Of a stretch of 64,000 bases of DNA, positions 38,936-48,254 are shown one piece after another. A program made the translations under genes and the position numbers. Each line of letters opens with the position of its first letter. Within the stretch, counting starts at the first letter, position 1. This stretch comes from Acidobacteriota bacterium. GTDB lineage: Bacteria; Acidobacteriota; Blastocatellia; Pyrinomonadales; Pyrinomonadaceae. The notes beneath the pieces are model-generated. The model did no database searches, had not been told where the DNA came from, and saw only the letters and a program-made list of their open reading frames with translations. Where the stretch lies: NCBI GenBank assembly GCA_016703965.1, contig JADJBB010000021.1:1116001-1180000 (forward strand), read 5' to 3'.

Positions 38936-40084
38936 ATGACAAACAATTATCTACCAAAACCGGAAGACAAATTTACATTCGGCCTATGGACGGTCGGCAA
39001 TCGCGGGGCTGACCCGTTCGGGACGCAGGTGAGGAGAAAACTGTCACCCGTCGAGATCGTCCACATGCTCGCCGAGGTTGGTGCCTACGGCGTGAATTTT
39101 CACGACAACGATCTTGTCCCGATCGACGCGACCCCGGCGGAACGCGACCAGATCGTGAGCGATTTTAGGAAAGCGTGCAGCGATACTGGCCTCAAAGTAC
39201 CGATGGCGACCGTGAATTTATTTTACGAGCCGGTCTTTCGCGACGGTGCATTCACCGCGAATGACGCTAAAGTGCGCCACTACGCGATCCAAAAAACGAT
39301 GCGAGCGATGGAACTCGGTGCCGAATTTGGTGCCGAGACCTTTGTTCTGTGGGGCGGCCGCGAGGGTTCGGAAACCGATGCCTGCCGGCGTCCGGACGTA
39401 GCGATAAAGCGGCTTCGCGAGGCACTGAATTATCTTTGTGAATTCAACATTTCCCAAAAGCTTGGCTATAAGTTTGCGATGGAGGCAAAACCCAACGAGC
39501 CGCGTGCCGATATTTACATGCCGACGACCGGAGCGTATTTGGCATTTATCGAAACGCTTGAGCATAAGGAAATGGTCGGCGTAAATCCGGAAGTTGCCCA
39601 CGAACACATGTCGGGGCTGAATTTTACCCACGCGGTTGCTCAGGCGTGGGAAGCCGGGAAACTATTCCACATCGATCTTAACGACCAGATCGGCGGCCGC
39701 TACGATCAGGATCTGCGCTTTGGTTCGGTTACGCCAAAAGCGGCTTTTTGGCTGGTGAAGTTTCTCGAGGATGTTGGTTACCCGGGCATGCGGCATTTTG
39801 ATGCTCATGCTTATCGAACCGAGGATTACGACGGCGTTAAGGATTTTGCCGCCGGCTGCATGCGGACGTATCTCATCCTGAAGGAAAAGGCTGTTCGCTG
39901 GAACAATGATGCCGAGATTCAGGCAATCCTCGCGGAGATCGAGGAGACAAATAAGAATGACGGGCTAGGCGGCTTTGACAGCCTGCTCGCGACAGAGTTT
40001 GACCGTCATCAGCTAGCGTCGAAAGGGCTGCAATACGAACGGCTCGATCAGTTGACCATGGATATTCTGTTCGGCGTTCGGTAG
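38936..40084 (+). CDS. xylA: Xylose isomerase
   Basis: This 382-residue metal-dependent aldose-ketose isomerase is of the short actinobacterial (class I) type. The active-site segments are visible: FHDNDLVP with catalytic His, the first metal region FVLWGGREGSE, AMEAKPNEPR, GVNPEVAHEHMSGLNFTHAV, HIDLNDQIGGRYDQDLRFGS (20 residues) and MRHFDAHAYR. It converts D-xylose to xylulose and often accepts other aldoses such as L-arabinose or D-glucose. The start follows AAGAAGGG. No xylulokinase is adjacent, so the following step must be encoded elsewhere. Confidence 0.94.
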   Translation: MTNNYLPKPEDKFTFGLWTVGNRGADPFGTQVRRKLSPVEIVHMLAEVGAYGVNFHDNDLVPIDATPAERDQIVSDFRKACSDTGLKVPMATVNLFYEPVFRDGAFTANDAKVRHYAIQKTMRAMELGAEFGAETFVLWGGREGSETDACRRPDVAIKRLREALNYLCEFNISQKLGYKFAMEAKPNEPRADIYMPTTGAYLAFIETLEHKEMVGVNPEVAHEHMSGLNFTHAVAQAWEAGKLFHIDLNDQIGGRYDQDLRFGSVTPKAAFWLVKFLEDVGYPGMRHFDAHAYRTEDYDGVKDFAAGCMRTYLILKEKAVRWNNDAEIQAILAEIEETNKNDGLGGFDSLLATEFDRHQLASKGLQYERLDQLTMDILFGVR

Positions 40085-40099
40085 TTCGCTTTGTTGCGA

Positions 40100-40129
40100 T
40101 TGCGCCATCGTCGCGGTTTCTGATAGAAT
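40100..40129 (+). promoter_or_regulatory. Possible promoter before the GH105 gene
   Basis: TTGCGC (40100-40105) and TAGAAT (40124-40129, five of six) are spaced by 18 bases, about 85 bases before the GH105 start. The moderate -35 match makes this tentative. Confidence 0.35.
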
Positions 40130-40212
40130 TCTGCAACTTCATAGTTAACCGTTTATCCAACGCTTTTTACGGGCGTGACGAGAACCAAATACTAAGCTTG
40201 AGGATACGCAAA

Positions 40213-41307
40213 ATGAAAAGTTTTAGGGTCGTTTTGTTGTCGATGATCATTGCACTGGTATGCTCTTCGACGATCATTTATGGTCAGAGTGAGTATTTTG
40301 GCAACTGGCCTGTGGGTTCTTCGCCAAAAGAACTAGGGAAGCGGCTTGCGGAGAACTGGGCGAAGCGCGGTTTCGAATTCGAGACCGGCAAGCGACAGTT
40401 CCTTATTTATCCGGAAGTCTGCGCATGGTACGGAGCTCTGAATGTCGCTGAATATACGAAAGACAAAGATCTGCAAGCGAGGTTGAAGACCAAATTCGAT
40501 CGTTTCCTAACTGCGGACGGTGCGAAAAACATCTCGCCGGCCGAGCATGTCGATTATCGCGTTATCGGTATCGTACCGCTCGAGATATTCCAGCAGACGA
40601 AAGAGAAGCGGTATCTGGATTTCGGGAAAGATCTAGCCGACAAACAGTGGATGAAACCGACTCCGGATGGCATTACGCACGAGGCTCGTTACTGGATCGA
40701 CGATATGTACATGATCACTGCCGTGCAGATGCAGGCGTATCGTTCGACCAAAGACAAGGTCTACTTAGAACGTGCGGCAAAGACTATGGTCGCCTACCTC
40801 GACAAACTGCAGCAGCCGAACGGCCTTTTCTTTCACGCGCCTGATTCGCAGTATTACTGGGGACGCGGCAATGGTTGGCAGGCAGCAGGAATGACGGAAC
40901 TTTTGCTCGAATTGCCAAAGAACCACCCGCTCAGGCCCCGTATCGTCAAAGGATACGATCTGATGATGAACTCGCTTCTTCAATACCAGGCCGAGGACGG
41001 ACTGTGGCGTCAGCTTCTCGATATGCCGAAATCCTGGGTTGAAACGTCGGGAACGGGCATGTTTGCATTCGCGTTTGTCACTGGCGTAAAGAAAGGCTGG
41101 CTTGATAAAAAGAAATTTGGTCCCGCCGCCCGAAAAGCATGGATCGGTCTCGCCAAACATATCAATGCCGATGGCAACGTGACCGATGTCTGCGTCGGGA
41201 CGAACAAGGGATTTTCCGTCGAGTATTACATGGATCGGGCACGCGCGACCGGCGATCTTCACGGACAGGCTGCAGCTCTCTGGAGTGCAATGGCCCTCCT
41301 CAGATAG
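40213..41307 (+). CDS. GH105 unsaturated rhamnogalacturonyl hydrolase, exported
   Basis: This 364-residue protein has signal peptide SFRVVLLSMIIALVCSSTIIYGQ (shown in part: VVLLSMIIALVCSS) and the (alpha/alpha)6 barrel of GH88/GH105. Diagnostic stretches are YWIDDMYMI with the catalytic Asp and YWGRGNGWQAAGMTELL, given here as YWGRGNGWQAAG. Such enzymes hydrate and release the unsaturated galacturonic acid left by rhamnogalacturonan lyases such as the PL11 at 54.3 kb. The ATG at 40213 has a GAGGA ribosome site eight bases away; a TTG at 40198 is less likely. The GH95 gene starts two bases after the stop. Confidence 0.9.
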   Translation: MKSFRVVLLSMIIALVCSSTIIYGQSEYFGNWPVGSSPKELGKRLAENWAKRGFEFETGKRQFLIYPEVCAWYGALNVAEYTKDKDLQARLKTKFDRFLTADGAKNISPAEHVDYRVIGIVPLEIFQQTKEKRYLDFGKDLADKQWMKPTPDGITHEARYWIDDMYMITAVQMQAYRSTKDKVYLERAAKTMVAYLDKLQQPNGLFFHAPDSQYYWGRGNGWQAAGMTELLLELPKNHPLRPRIVKGYDLMMNSLLQYQAEDGLWRQLLDMPKSWVETSGTGMFAFAFVTGVKKGWLDKKKFGPAARKAWIGLAKHINADGNVTDVCVGTNKGFSVEYYMDRARATGDLHGQAAALWSAMALLR

Positions 41308-41308
41308 A

Positions 41309-43735
41309 ATGTTCAATTTTATGAAAACGCCGAGGATAATGATCGCCGTATCGATCTGCATCTTCGGTGTTTGTTCTGCATTTTCCCAACCACTAGACCG
41401 AGCCCCGTCACGGGATCTCTCGCTCTGGTTCGACAAACCCGCAACAATATTTACGCAGTCTTTGCCTCTCGGAAATGGCCGTCTTGGTGCGATGGTCTTC
41501 GGCGGTGTTGCCGATGAAAGGATCATTCTCAACGAAGGAACGCTGTGGTCAGGTTCGCAGCAGGATTCAGACAGGTCGGATGCGGCGTCGTTTCTGCCTG
41601 AAATTCGCCGATTGCTGATCGAAGGCAAGAACGCTGAAGCGGAAGCTCTCGTTTATAAGAATTTTACCGCCAAAGGTCCGGGCTCGGCACGCGGACGCGG
41701 AAAAGACGCTCAGTACGGGTCATATCAGGTTCTTGGCGATCTTAGATTGAAATTTGCGGGCGGTGCAAACGTCATTGGTTATCGCCGCTCGCTCGACCTA
41801 GCCGATGCCATTGCACGGGTTTCCTATCAACAGAACGGCGTTAAGTTCACCCGCGAGACATTTGTCTCGGCCCCGGATCAGGCGATCGTAATTCGTATCA
41901 CCGCCGATAAGCGCGGAGCAATCAACTTTGATGCCGGACTCGATCGGCCCGAGCGTTTTACAACCACCGTTGATTCAAAAAACGGATTGCTGATGACGGG
42001 CCAATTAAACAACGGAACCGACGGAAACGGCATGCGTTATGCGGCGAGGCTTCGCGTTGTTAACAGGGGCGGACGACTCACGGTGACAGGGAACTCGCTG
42101 CGTATCGAAGCAGCGGACGAAGCAGTCCTATTTGTTACGGCGGCGACAAATTACCAGGGTTTTGCCGGACGAAAAACGGCGGATGTTCTCGGAACTTCTT
42201 TCGACGATGCAACTCGTGTGACCGCAAAGAGTTATGCAGCCATTCGAGCCGCTCACCTGCGGGATCATAAGGGTTTTTTCAATCGGGTTAAGCTGGATCT
42301 CGGACGGTCCGCGGCGTCAAAATTACCGACTCCCGCCCGACTTCAAGCGTATTCAGACGGCGCCGACGATCCGGCATTCGCTGCTCTTTATTTTCAATAC
42401 GGACGTTATCTACTTATCGCATCTTCGCGTCCCGGCGGACTGCCGGCAAACTTGCAGGGAATCTGGGCCGAAGGTGTACAAACGCCGTGGAATGGCGACT
42501 GGCATTTGAACATTAATGTTCAAATGAATTACTGGCTCGCCGAGAACACCAATCTTTCAGAGCTGCATGAGCCTCTGTTCAAGCTGGTTGAATCGCTGCA
42601 GAAGCCCGGAGCAGTGACGGCAAAGAAGTATTACGATTCGCGGGGCTGGGTCGCGCATGTATTAGCGAACCCTTGGGGATTTACTACGCCTGGAGAAGGT
42701 GCAAATTGGGGAGCGACAAATACGGGCTCTGCATGGCTTTGCCAGCATCTGTGGGACCATTATCTATATACGAAAGATGAGAAATTTCTTCGCTGGGCCT
42801 ACCCGATAATGAAGGGCTCGGCTCTGTTCTACACAGACATGCTGATCGAGGAGCCGAAGAACAGATGGCTCGTCACCGCTCCGTCGAATTCGCCCGAAAA
42901 TGGCTACCGTCTGCCCGGCAGCGACAAAACGCTGCATATCGCGATGGGGCCGACGGTCGATCAGCAGATCATTCGGTATCTGTTCGATGCGGTCATTCAG
43001 TCGTCTAAAATTCTTGGGACCGACAGTGAGTTCCGGCGGAATATTGAGGAAAAGAAGGCTCGGCTCGCACCGACCCGCATCGGCTCAGACGGACGTGTGA
43101 TGGAGTGGCTCGAAGAATACGAAGAGCCAGAAAAGATGCACCGGCACGTTTCACACCTTTGGGGACTTTATCCCGGAGATGAAATAACGAACGAAAAAAC
43201 GCCTGAACTTGCTGCTGCGTCGCGCAAAACTCTAGAGAAGCGCGGCGATATTTCGACCGGCTGGTCTCTCGCTCATAAGATAAATTTCTGGGCGAGGCTC
43301 GGCGACGGCGATCGAGCTAATAAACTTTTAATGCTCTTGCTCACGCCGGTCGGGTCAAAACCTGCGGTCGAGGGTGTTGCCTTCAGCGGCGGGAGTTATG
43401 ACAACCTGTTCGATGCACACCCGCCGTTTCAGATCGACGGCAATTTTGGTGCGGCAGCGGGAATTGCCGAGATGCTTCTCCAAAGTCACGATGGGGTGAT
43501 CCGACTGCTACCGGCACTGCCGGACGCGTGGGCGAGCGGAAGCATAAAGGGTTTAATGGCACGCGGCGGGTTTGAGGTCAATATTGCGTGGGAAAAAGGG
43601 AAGTTGACGCATGCCGCTATTCGTTCTCTGCTCGGCGAGCCGTGCACCGTTCGATACGGTACGAAGAGCATCACGTTTAAGACCTCTCGCGGAAAAAGCT
43701 ATCGCCTCGACCAACGGATGACCTTGCCGCGATAG
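41309..43735 (+). CDS. GH95 exo-glycosidase (alpha-L-fucosidase/galactosidase), exported
   Basis: This protein of about 808 residues has a signal peptide (MIAVSICIFGVCSAFSQ) and the full GH95 architecture. The N-terminal beta-sandwich begins LWFDKPATIFTQSLPLGNGR (20 residues). The (alpha/alpha)6 barrel shows WAEGVQTPWNGDWHLNIN, NYWLAENTN, TAPSNSPENGY, HRHVSHLWGLYPG and PFQIDGNFGAAAGIAEML. GH95 enzymes release L-fucose or L-galactose by inversion, for example from xyloglucan or rhamnogalacturonan side chains. ATG at 41321 is an alternative start giving a more typical signal peptide. It is likely cotranscribed with GH105. Confidence 0.93.
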   Translation: MFNFMKTPRIMIAVSICIFGVCSAFSQPLDRAPSRDLSLWFDKPATIFTQSLPLGNGRLGAMVFGGVADERIILNEGTLWSGSQQDSDRSDAASFLPEIRRLLIEGKNAEAEALVYKNFTAKGPGSARGRGKDAQYGSYQVLGDLRLKFAGGANVIGYRRSLDLADAIARVSYQQNGVKFTRETFVSAPDQAIVIRITADKRGAINFDAGLDRPERFTTTVDSKNGLLMTGQLNNGTDGNGMRYAARLRVVNRGGRLTVTGNSLRIEAADEAVLFVTAATNYQGFAGRKTADVLGTSFDDATRVTAKSYAAIRAAHLRDHKGFFNRVKLDLGRSAASKLPTPARLQAYSDGADDPAFAALYFQYGRYLLIASSRPGGLPANLQGIWAEGVQTPWNGDWHLNINVQMNYWLAENTNLSELHEPLFKLVESLQKPGAVTAKKYYDSRGWVAHVLANPWGFTTPGEGANWGATNTGSAWLCQHLWDHYLYTKDEKFLRWAYPIMKGSALFYTDMLIEEPKNRWLVTAPSNSPENGYRLPGSDKTLHIAMGPTVDQQIIRYLFDAVIQSSKILGTDSEFRRNIEEKKARLAPTRIGSDGRVMEWLEEYEEPEKMHRHVSHLWGLYPGDEITNEKTPELAAASRKTLEKRGDISTGWSLAHKINFWARLGDGDRANKLLMLLLTPVGSKPAVEGVAFSGGSYDNLFDAHPPFQIDGNFGAAAGIAEMLLQSHDGVIRLLPALPDAWASGSIKGLMARGGFEVNIAWEKGKLTHAAIRSLLGEPCTVRYGTKSITFKTSRGKSYRLDQRMTLPR

Positions 43736-43755
43736 CCTTTAAAGCGATCCGATCT

Positions 43756-44595
43756 CTATTTCCAGCAGGGTGATCTTGAAAACTCGGTCTGGTTATCAAA
43801 GCGGTTTTCGTATTCCTTCGCGTATGTGATGATGTTCTGCTTGATCTTATTAAAGACGAAGCATTGATATTCTTCCTTGCTGAGCCGTTCGTTCAGGTAG
43901 CGAAGAGCGTTAACCTCGCTCCAGTACTCGCGGCTTTCCCATATCTCAACCGGCGTTCCGCCCATTTGCTGGGCGAGATCGACCAACTTCTTGTCCCGCG
44001 TGTTGCGGCCATTCTTCAAAAAAATAGATGTGTAAACGGGCATCAGCGTGTTCTGCATCTGCATGAATGCACGATTTGCATTCGCGGTCTGATTAACGTG
44101 GCCAAATTCGTGGGATATTTTGGCCGCAGCCAGGATCTTGCCGCTGATCGAGTACGAGGTCTCGTTAGCCGATAACGAGTTCATCACCGGATAGTAGATC
44201 GGGTTCGGATAGCCTTCGTTCAGTTCGTCACCGAGCGTGATGGTAGCCCCGACAAAGTTTCCGGCCTCGTCCCAGAGATACTTGTCCGTTCCCGCGCCCT
44301 TACCTTTCTTGTTGGAGATCGTGATCGTGAGCAGGAATTGCCTGTTGCTCGCATATTTATCCCATTGAGTACGGCCAAATTCCGTATCGAGGAATTCTGT
44401 TTTCCACCGGTCGTATCGAACGCGATATTTCGGAGCAATATCTTCTTTTATTCCACCGTCGATCAGCGTCTTGACCGTCAGCATCTTGACGTCGGAATCG
44501 GACTGATAAGAACTATTGGCAAACAGATAGCTCGGAACGGTGAGAGAAACGACAAAGGCAAAAACTAAAAAAGAAAAGAGACGCAGCGGTTTCAT
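43756..44595 (-). CDS. Secreted protein with HEFGH zinc-peptidase-like motif
   Basis: This 279-residue exported protein has a signal peptide (LFSFLVFAFVVSLTVPSYLFA). The mature part is not a family I can name. KISHEFGHVNQ near residue 165 matches the HExxH zinc signature, with ESREYWSEVNALRYL about 55 residues later offering a possible third ligand (Glu). The arrangement suggests a gluzincin-like metalloprotease. GGAGGG precedes the ATG, and a strong promoter lies about 70 bases upstream. It is convergent with GH95. Confidence 0.7.
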   Translation of the reverse strand: MKPLRLFSFLVFAFVVSLTVPSYLFANSSYQSDSDVKMLTVKTLIDGGIKEDIAPKYRVRYDRWKTEFLDTEFGRTQWDKYASNRQFLLTITISNKKGKGAGTDKYLWDEAGNFVGATITLGDELNEGYPNPIYYPVMNSLSANETSYSISGKILAAAKISHEFGHVNQTANANRAFMQMQNTLMPVYTSIFLKNGRNTRDKKLVDLAQQMGGTPVEIWESREYWSEVNALRYLNERLSKEEYQCFVFNKIKQNIITYAKEYENRFDNQTEFSRSPCWK

Positions 44596-44664
44596 TGAAA
44601 AAGCCCTCCACTTTCTACAGTGTCTATTACCAGTGATGGATAAGTTAAAAATTGAGAACCTAAA

Positions 44665-44692
44665 CTTATATCAATTTGGGCTTTTGTGTCAA
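44665..44692 (-). promoter_or_regulatory. Predicted promoter of the HEFGH-protein gene
   Basis: On the minus strand a perfect TTGACA (44692-44687) is followed after 16 bases by TATAAG (44670-44665, five of six). The leader to the ATG is about 65 bases. Confidence 0.6.
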
Positions 44693-44746
44693 GAGATTTG
44701 GTTAACCGCGTAACTTTTCCGTTACATACTTGTGGCCTCGCATCGG

Positions 44747-45709
44747 CTAGGTCCGCGATTTTCTCACCCATCGATGTCCACGTAATTTCTGGATCATATC
44801 GGCGGAGAGACCGCCCTTATCGCTTGCCGCGAGGTTTGATCTTACATGGGCAGCTTTGCGCATCCCAGGAATTATCGTGCTGACCGCCGGATGGCTCAGG
44901 ATGAATCTGAGAGCGACTTCCGGCATGCTGGAATCATTCGTAACCAACGGACGCAGCTCTTCAACGTGTTCGATTATCGCTCCCAGTTTGTCGGAGGAGA
45001 AATAGACGTTACGAAAATCGCCCTCGGGAAAAGTGGTGTCGATCGTCATCGTACCGGTAAGGCTGCCTTCGTCGAACGGAACCCGGGCGATGATGGCAAC
45101 GTCCATTTCCTCACAAGCCGGGAATAGCTCATCCTCCGGATTTTGGTCAAAAATATTGTAAACGACCTGCACCGAATCGATCCTGCCGCTGCGAACTGCT
45201 TTCACGCCGTTCCACGGTTCCCAACGGTTGATCGAGATGCCGAAAGCGTCGATCAAACCTTGCCGTTTCAACGAATCCAACATATTCGACCAGCTATCAT
45301 CGGCGGTCCAATCGTCATTCCACGTGTGGATCTGGAGAAGGTCAAAACGGTCGAGTCCTGAATTTTCGAGGCTCTTATGAAGGAATGCCTCGATGTGATC
45401 GGCCGGATAGCATTCATCGAGCGTGAATTCCGGAAGCGTCGGGTAAGCCATATTCCTGGGCGGAATTTTGGTCGCGGTATATAGCTTTTTGTCTGGATTG
45501 GCACGTATCAGCTGCCCAAGTAAATTCTCGCTATGCCCGTTGCCGTAGACATACGCGGTGTCGAAAAAATTGCAGCCGAGATCCACGGAAAGCTGAAGCG
45601 ACTGCAATGATTCCTCATCATCCGAACCGGTCCAACCGCCCATTCCCCACATACCGTAGCCGATGTCGCTCACCTGCCAATTCGTTCTGCCAAATCTTCT
45701 GTAATTCAT
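44747..45709 (-). CDS. Aldo/keto reductase
   Basis: This 320-residue NADPH-dependent oxidoreductase with a TIM-barrel fold begins MNYRRFGRTNWQVSDIGYG. The family tetrad is visible as DTAYVYGNG (Asp and Tyr), TATKIPP (Lys) and LLQIHTW (His). The C-terminal SNLAASDKG region fits cofactor binding. Substrate unknown; in this setting it may reduce a sugar or a sugar-derived aldehyde. Upstream in-frame codons to 45778 are excluded because they read through a CGCAAAGA direct repeat and into the upstream gene. It lies 34 bases after the FGE gene on the same strand. Confidence 0.9.
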   Translation of the reverse strand: MNYRRFGRTNWQVSDIGYGMWGMGGWTGSDDEESLQSLQLSVDLGCNFFDTAYVYGNGHSENLLGQLIRANPDKKLYTATKIPPRNMAYPTLPEFTLDECYPADHIEAFLHKSLENSGLDRFDLLQIHTWNDDWTADDSWSNMLDSLKRQGLIDAFGISINRWEPWNGVKAVRSGRIDSVQVVYNIFDQNPEDELFPACEEMDVAIIARVPFDEGSLTGTMTIDTTFPEGDFRNVYFSSDKLGAIIEHVEELRPLVTNDSSMPEVALRFILSHPAVSTIIPGMRKAAHVRSNLAASDKGGLSADMIQKLRGHRWVRKSRT

Positions 45710-45716
45710 AGTGTTT

Positions 45717-45736
45717 TTTCCTTTGCGTCTTTGCGT
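45717..45736. repeat. Short CGCAAAGA direct repeat
   Basis: CGCAAAGACGCAAAGG on the minus strand gives two 8-base units directly before the aldo/keto reductase start. It may be a fragment of a dispersed repeat. Confidence 0.35.
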
Positions 45737-45743
45737 TGAAGTT

Positions 45744-46649
45744 CTAATTCCCAACATCCCGAACGCAGCGAAACCCAAGATTATTCAACCCCGAATCCGG
45801 CGTTGCGTGGCTGCGGCCGGCAACGCGATAGTTTGAGCAGTAATTCTCTGCACAGAGGAAAGAACCTCCACGGATCACACGCTCGTCGCCGGTTTGAGGG
45901 CCTTTCGGATCACGTTTTGGCGAGGTTTCGTAGTAGCTGTCAGCAAATCGGTCGGAGCACCATTCCCAGACGTTTCCTGTGATGTCGTAGAGGCCGTAAC
46001 CGTTAGCGGGGAACGATCGTACAGGTGCCCTGCCGACGAAACCGTCAACGCCCGTATTCTTTTCCGGAAAAACGCCCTGCCACCAGTTCGCGACTGCCTT
46101 TCCGTTCGGCAGCAGTTCATCGCCCCACGCATATTTTTTTCCGGCGAGGCCGCCGCGGGCAGCATACTCGAATTCGGCTTCGGTGGGAAGGCGTTTTCCG
46201 GTCCATTTGGCGTATTCGGTGGCATCGTTCCAAGAGATTTGGCAGACGGGCTCGTCCGGCTGGGCTATCGATTTCGGCCCTTCCGGATGTCGCCAATTTG
46301 CACCGTCGACGCGGATCCAGCCGCGCGTTTCAAAATCGAAGACACCGGACCAGCCAAATTTCTCGGCTTCGGTCCTGTATCCCGTTGCTTTTACGAACTC
46401 CTCGAATTGAGCGACGGTAACCTCGGCTTCGTCAATGAAAAGATCGGATATCTCAACCGAATGGACCGGCCCCTCGAACGGCATTCCATCGTCCGTGCCC
46501 ATTTGGAACGTTCCGCCCTTGATAAACACCATGTTTTGCGGCGTTTCGGGAGCTGGTTTGATCACATTTTCCTTTCCGCAGCCCGAAAATGCAATGCCGA
46601 AGACGGCAGCGAGTAAAAACAGCCAATATTTTTTGTTCTTAATTCCCAC
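45744..46649 (-). CDS. Formylglycine-generating enzyme (sulfatase activator), lipoprotein
   Basis: This 301-residue FGE-sulfatase (SUMF1-type) protein has a lipoprotein signal with lipobox FSGC (Cys24), so it is probably membrane-anchored outside the cytoplasm. The fold starts FIKGGTFQMG. The C-terminus reads GGSFLCAENYCSNYRVAGR with the redox cysteine pair Cys266 and Cys271 of genuine aerobic, copper-dependent FGE. This separates it from cysteine-less family members with other roles. It would oxidise the CxPSR cysteine of sulfatases to formylglycine. The divergent sulfatase starting about 70 bases away, with CNPSR, is the obvious client. Confidence 0.9.
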   Translation of the reverse strand: MGIKNKKYWLFLLAAVFGIAFSGCGKENVIKPAPETPQNMVFIKGGTFQMGTDDGMPFEGPVHSVEISDLFIDEAEVTVAQFEEFVKATGYRTEAEKFGWSGVFDFETRGWIRVDGANWRHPEGPKSIAQPDEPVCQISWNDATEYAKWTGKRLPTEAEFEYAARGGLAGKKYAWGDELLPNGKAVANWWQGVFPEKNTGVDGFVGRAPVRSFPANGYGLYDITGNVWEWCSDRFADSYYETSPKRDPKGPQTGDERVIRGGSFLCAENYCSNYRVAGRSHATPDSGLNNLGFRCVRDVGN

Positions 46650-46719
46650 TTTTTCCCAGAAAGGATTATTATTATTCTACCGAAAGTTAACCGTTTTTCT
46701 TACCCCGAATCTAAGCATT

Positions 46720-48177
46720 ATGAAGACACTGCTGCCTAAGTTTCTTGCTGTCACTGTTATTTTGGCCATGCTGCCGGTCCTTGCTGTCCGCACAGATGCA
46801 AAACCGGCGACAAAGAAAACAAAATACAACGTTCTGTTCATCGCCTCTGACGATCTGCGGCCGGAACTTGGAGCGTATGGCGTCAAAGACATCAAGACCC
46901 CGAACGTCGACAAGCTTGCTGCTCGCGGTACTCGATTTGATCGGGCTTATGCCCAGTATCCGGTGTGTAACCCATCGCGTTCGTCGCTGCTAACCGGGAA
47001 ATATCCGACACAGACGAAGGTGATGAATAACAACGATTACTTTCGCAAGATCGATCCCACGACGGTAACGCTGCCCCAGTATTTTAAGAATAACGGCTAC
47101 GCAACGCTGCGTACCGGGAAGATCTTTCATGGCGGCATCGACGATCCCGATTCCTGGACCGAGGGCGGCGAGGCTCCCGATCCAAATATTACGGAACGCG
47201 GTAACCCTAACTACAAACCAAAACCGATAGTAAATCCTGACCCCGACGAAGTGGAAGCCGCTCAGACGCAGGGTGCTGGTATAAAGGAATCGAATTCCGA
47301 TCGCATTATCGTTCTCGACGGCGAAGGCGAAAAGCACGGCGATTACAAGTCGGCAACGCGGGCGATCGACTATATCGAGCGTTATAAAGACAAGCCCTTC
47401 TTTCTCGCGGTTGGTTTTGTGAAACCGCATTCGCCGCCGACGGCGCCGAAAAGGTTCTTTGACATGTACGATGTCAACAAGATTCCACTGCCAGTGGATT
47501 TTGGAACGACGCCTCATGCACTGCCCGGTGCACCTGAAATATCGATATCACCGCGAAACGCCGATCTTTTCATCGGCCGCGAATCAACGCCTGAGCTTTC
47601 GCGAGAGATGAAGCGGGCGTATTGGGCATCGACCAGCTTTATGGACGCACAAGTCGGCCGCGTGATGGATGCTCTCGAAAAGAACGGGCTCAAGGACAAC
47701 ACGATCATCGTGTTCTGGGGTGATCATGGCTATCACCTCGGCGAAAAAGGTAAATGGTCGAAGGCGTATTCGCTCTACGAACTCGGTCTCCGCGTCCCGC
47801 TGATCATCGCGATGCCGAATGCGAAAGGGAATTCGACGAGCCGCGTCGTCGAACTGCTTGACCTTTACCCGACTCTCGCCGAGCTTTGCGGACTGCCGAA
47901 ACCGAAGAATATATCTGGCGAGAGCATTGCGAAACTACTCAAGACGCCGACCGCGTCATTCGATCGCCCGGCTTACAGTGTCACGGTTTTCGGGAAATCT
48001 TTCGGCCGCTCGGTCCGGACCGCAAATTGGCATTACGTCGAATGGGACGAGGGTAAATCAGGCCGCATGCTCTACGCGACGGAGGAAGACCCGCACGAGT
48101 TGAAAAATCTCTCGGAAGACCCGAAATATGCGAAAACAGTTTCCGAGATGAAGGCTCTTTTGGCTAAGATGCCATGA
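46720..48177 (+). CDS. Exported sulfatase, iduronate-2-sulfatase-like (S1 family)
   Basis: This 485-residue protein has a signal peptide (LAVTVILAMLPVLAVRTDA) and metal site IASDDLRPELGAYG. The active-site motif CNPSRSSLLTG gives a Cys converted to formylglycine. FWGDHGYHLGEKGKWSKAY (19 residues) follows, and the C-terminal domain contains TANWHYVEW. The N-terminal pattern (DDLRPELGAYG, LPQYFKNNGY, GKIFHGG) resembles iduronate-2-sulfatase/S1_7 enzymes. The substrate would be a sulfated sugar, which is unusual beside pectin enzymes. FGE is divergent next door. Upstream in-frame codons to 46435 overlap the FGE gene and are not used. Confidence 0.92.
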   Translation: MKTLLPKFLAVTVILAMLPVLAVRTDAKPATKKTKYNVLFIASDDLRPELGAYGVKDIKTPNVDKLAARGTRFDRAYAQYPVCNPSRSSLLTGKYPTQTKVMNNNDYFRKIDPTTVTLPQYFKNNGYATLRTGKIFHGGIDDPDSWTEGGEAPDPNITERGNPNYKPKPIVNPDPDEVEAAQTQGAGIKESNSDRIIVLDGEGEKHGDYKSATRAIDYIERYKDKPFFLAVGFVKPHSPPTAPKRFFDMYDVNKIPLPVDFGTTPHALPGAPEISISPRNADLFIGRESTPELSREMKRAYWASTSFMDAQVGRVMDALEKNGLKDNTIIVFWGDHGYHLGEKGKWSKAYSLYELGLRVPLIIAMPNAKGNSTSRVVELLDLYPTLAELCGLPKPKNISGESIAKLLKTPTASFDRPAYSVTVFGKSFGRSVRTANWHYVEWDEGKSGRMLYATEEDPHELKNLSEDPKYAKTVSEMKALLAKMP

Positions 48178-48254
48178 ATTTCCTTTGCGGTCTAAGCATT
48201 TCCCGCAAGTAGCGAGAGAAGCAAAGCTGTAAAGACGGGATCGAGATAGACAAG

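Noticed and set aside
46435..46719. Extended N-terminus of the sulfatase
   Set aside because: It would overlap the divergent FGE gene by more than 200 bases and put a long peptide before a good signal sequence.
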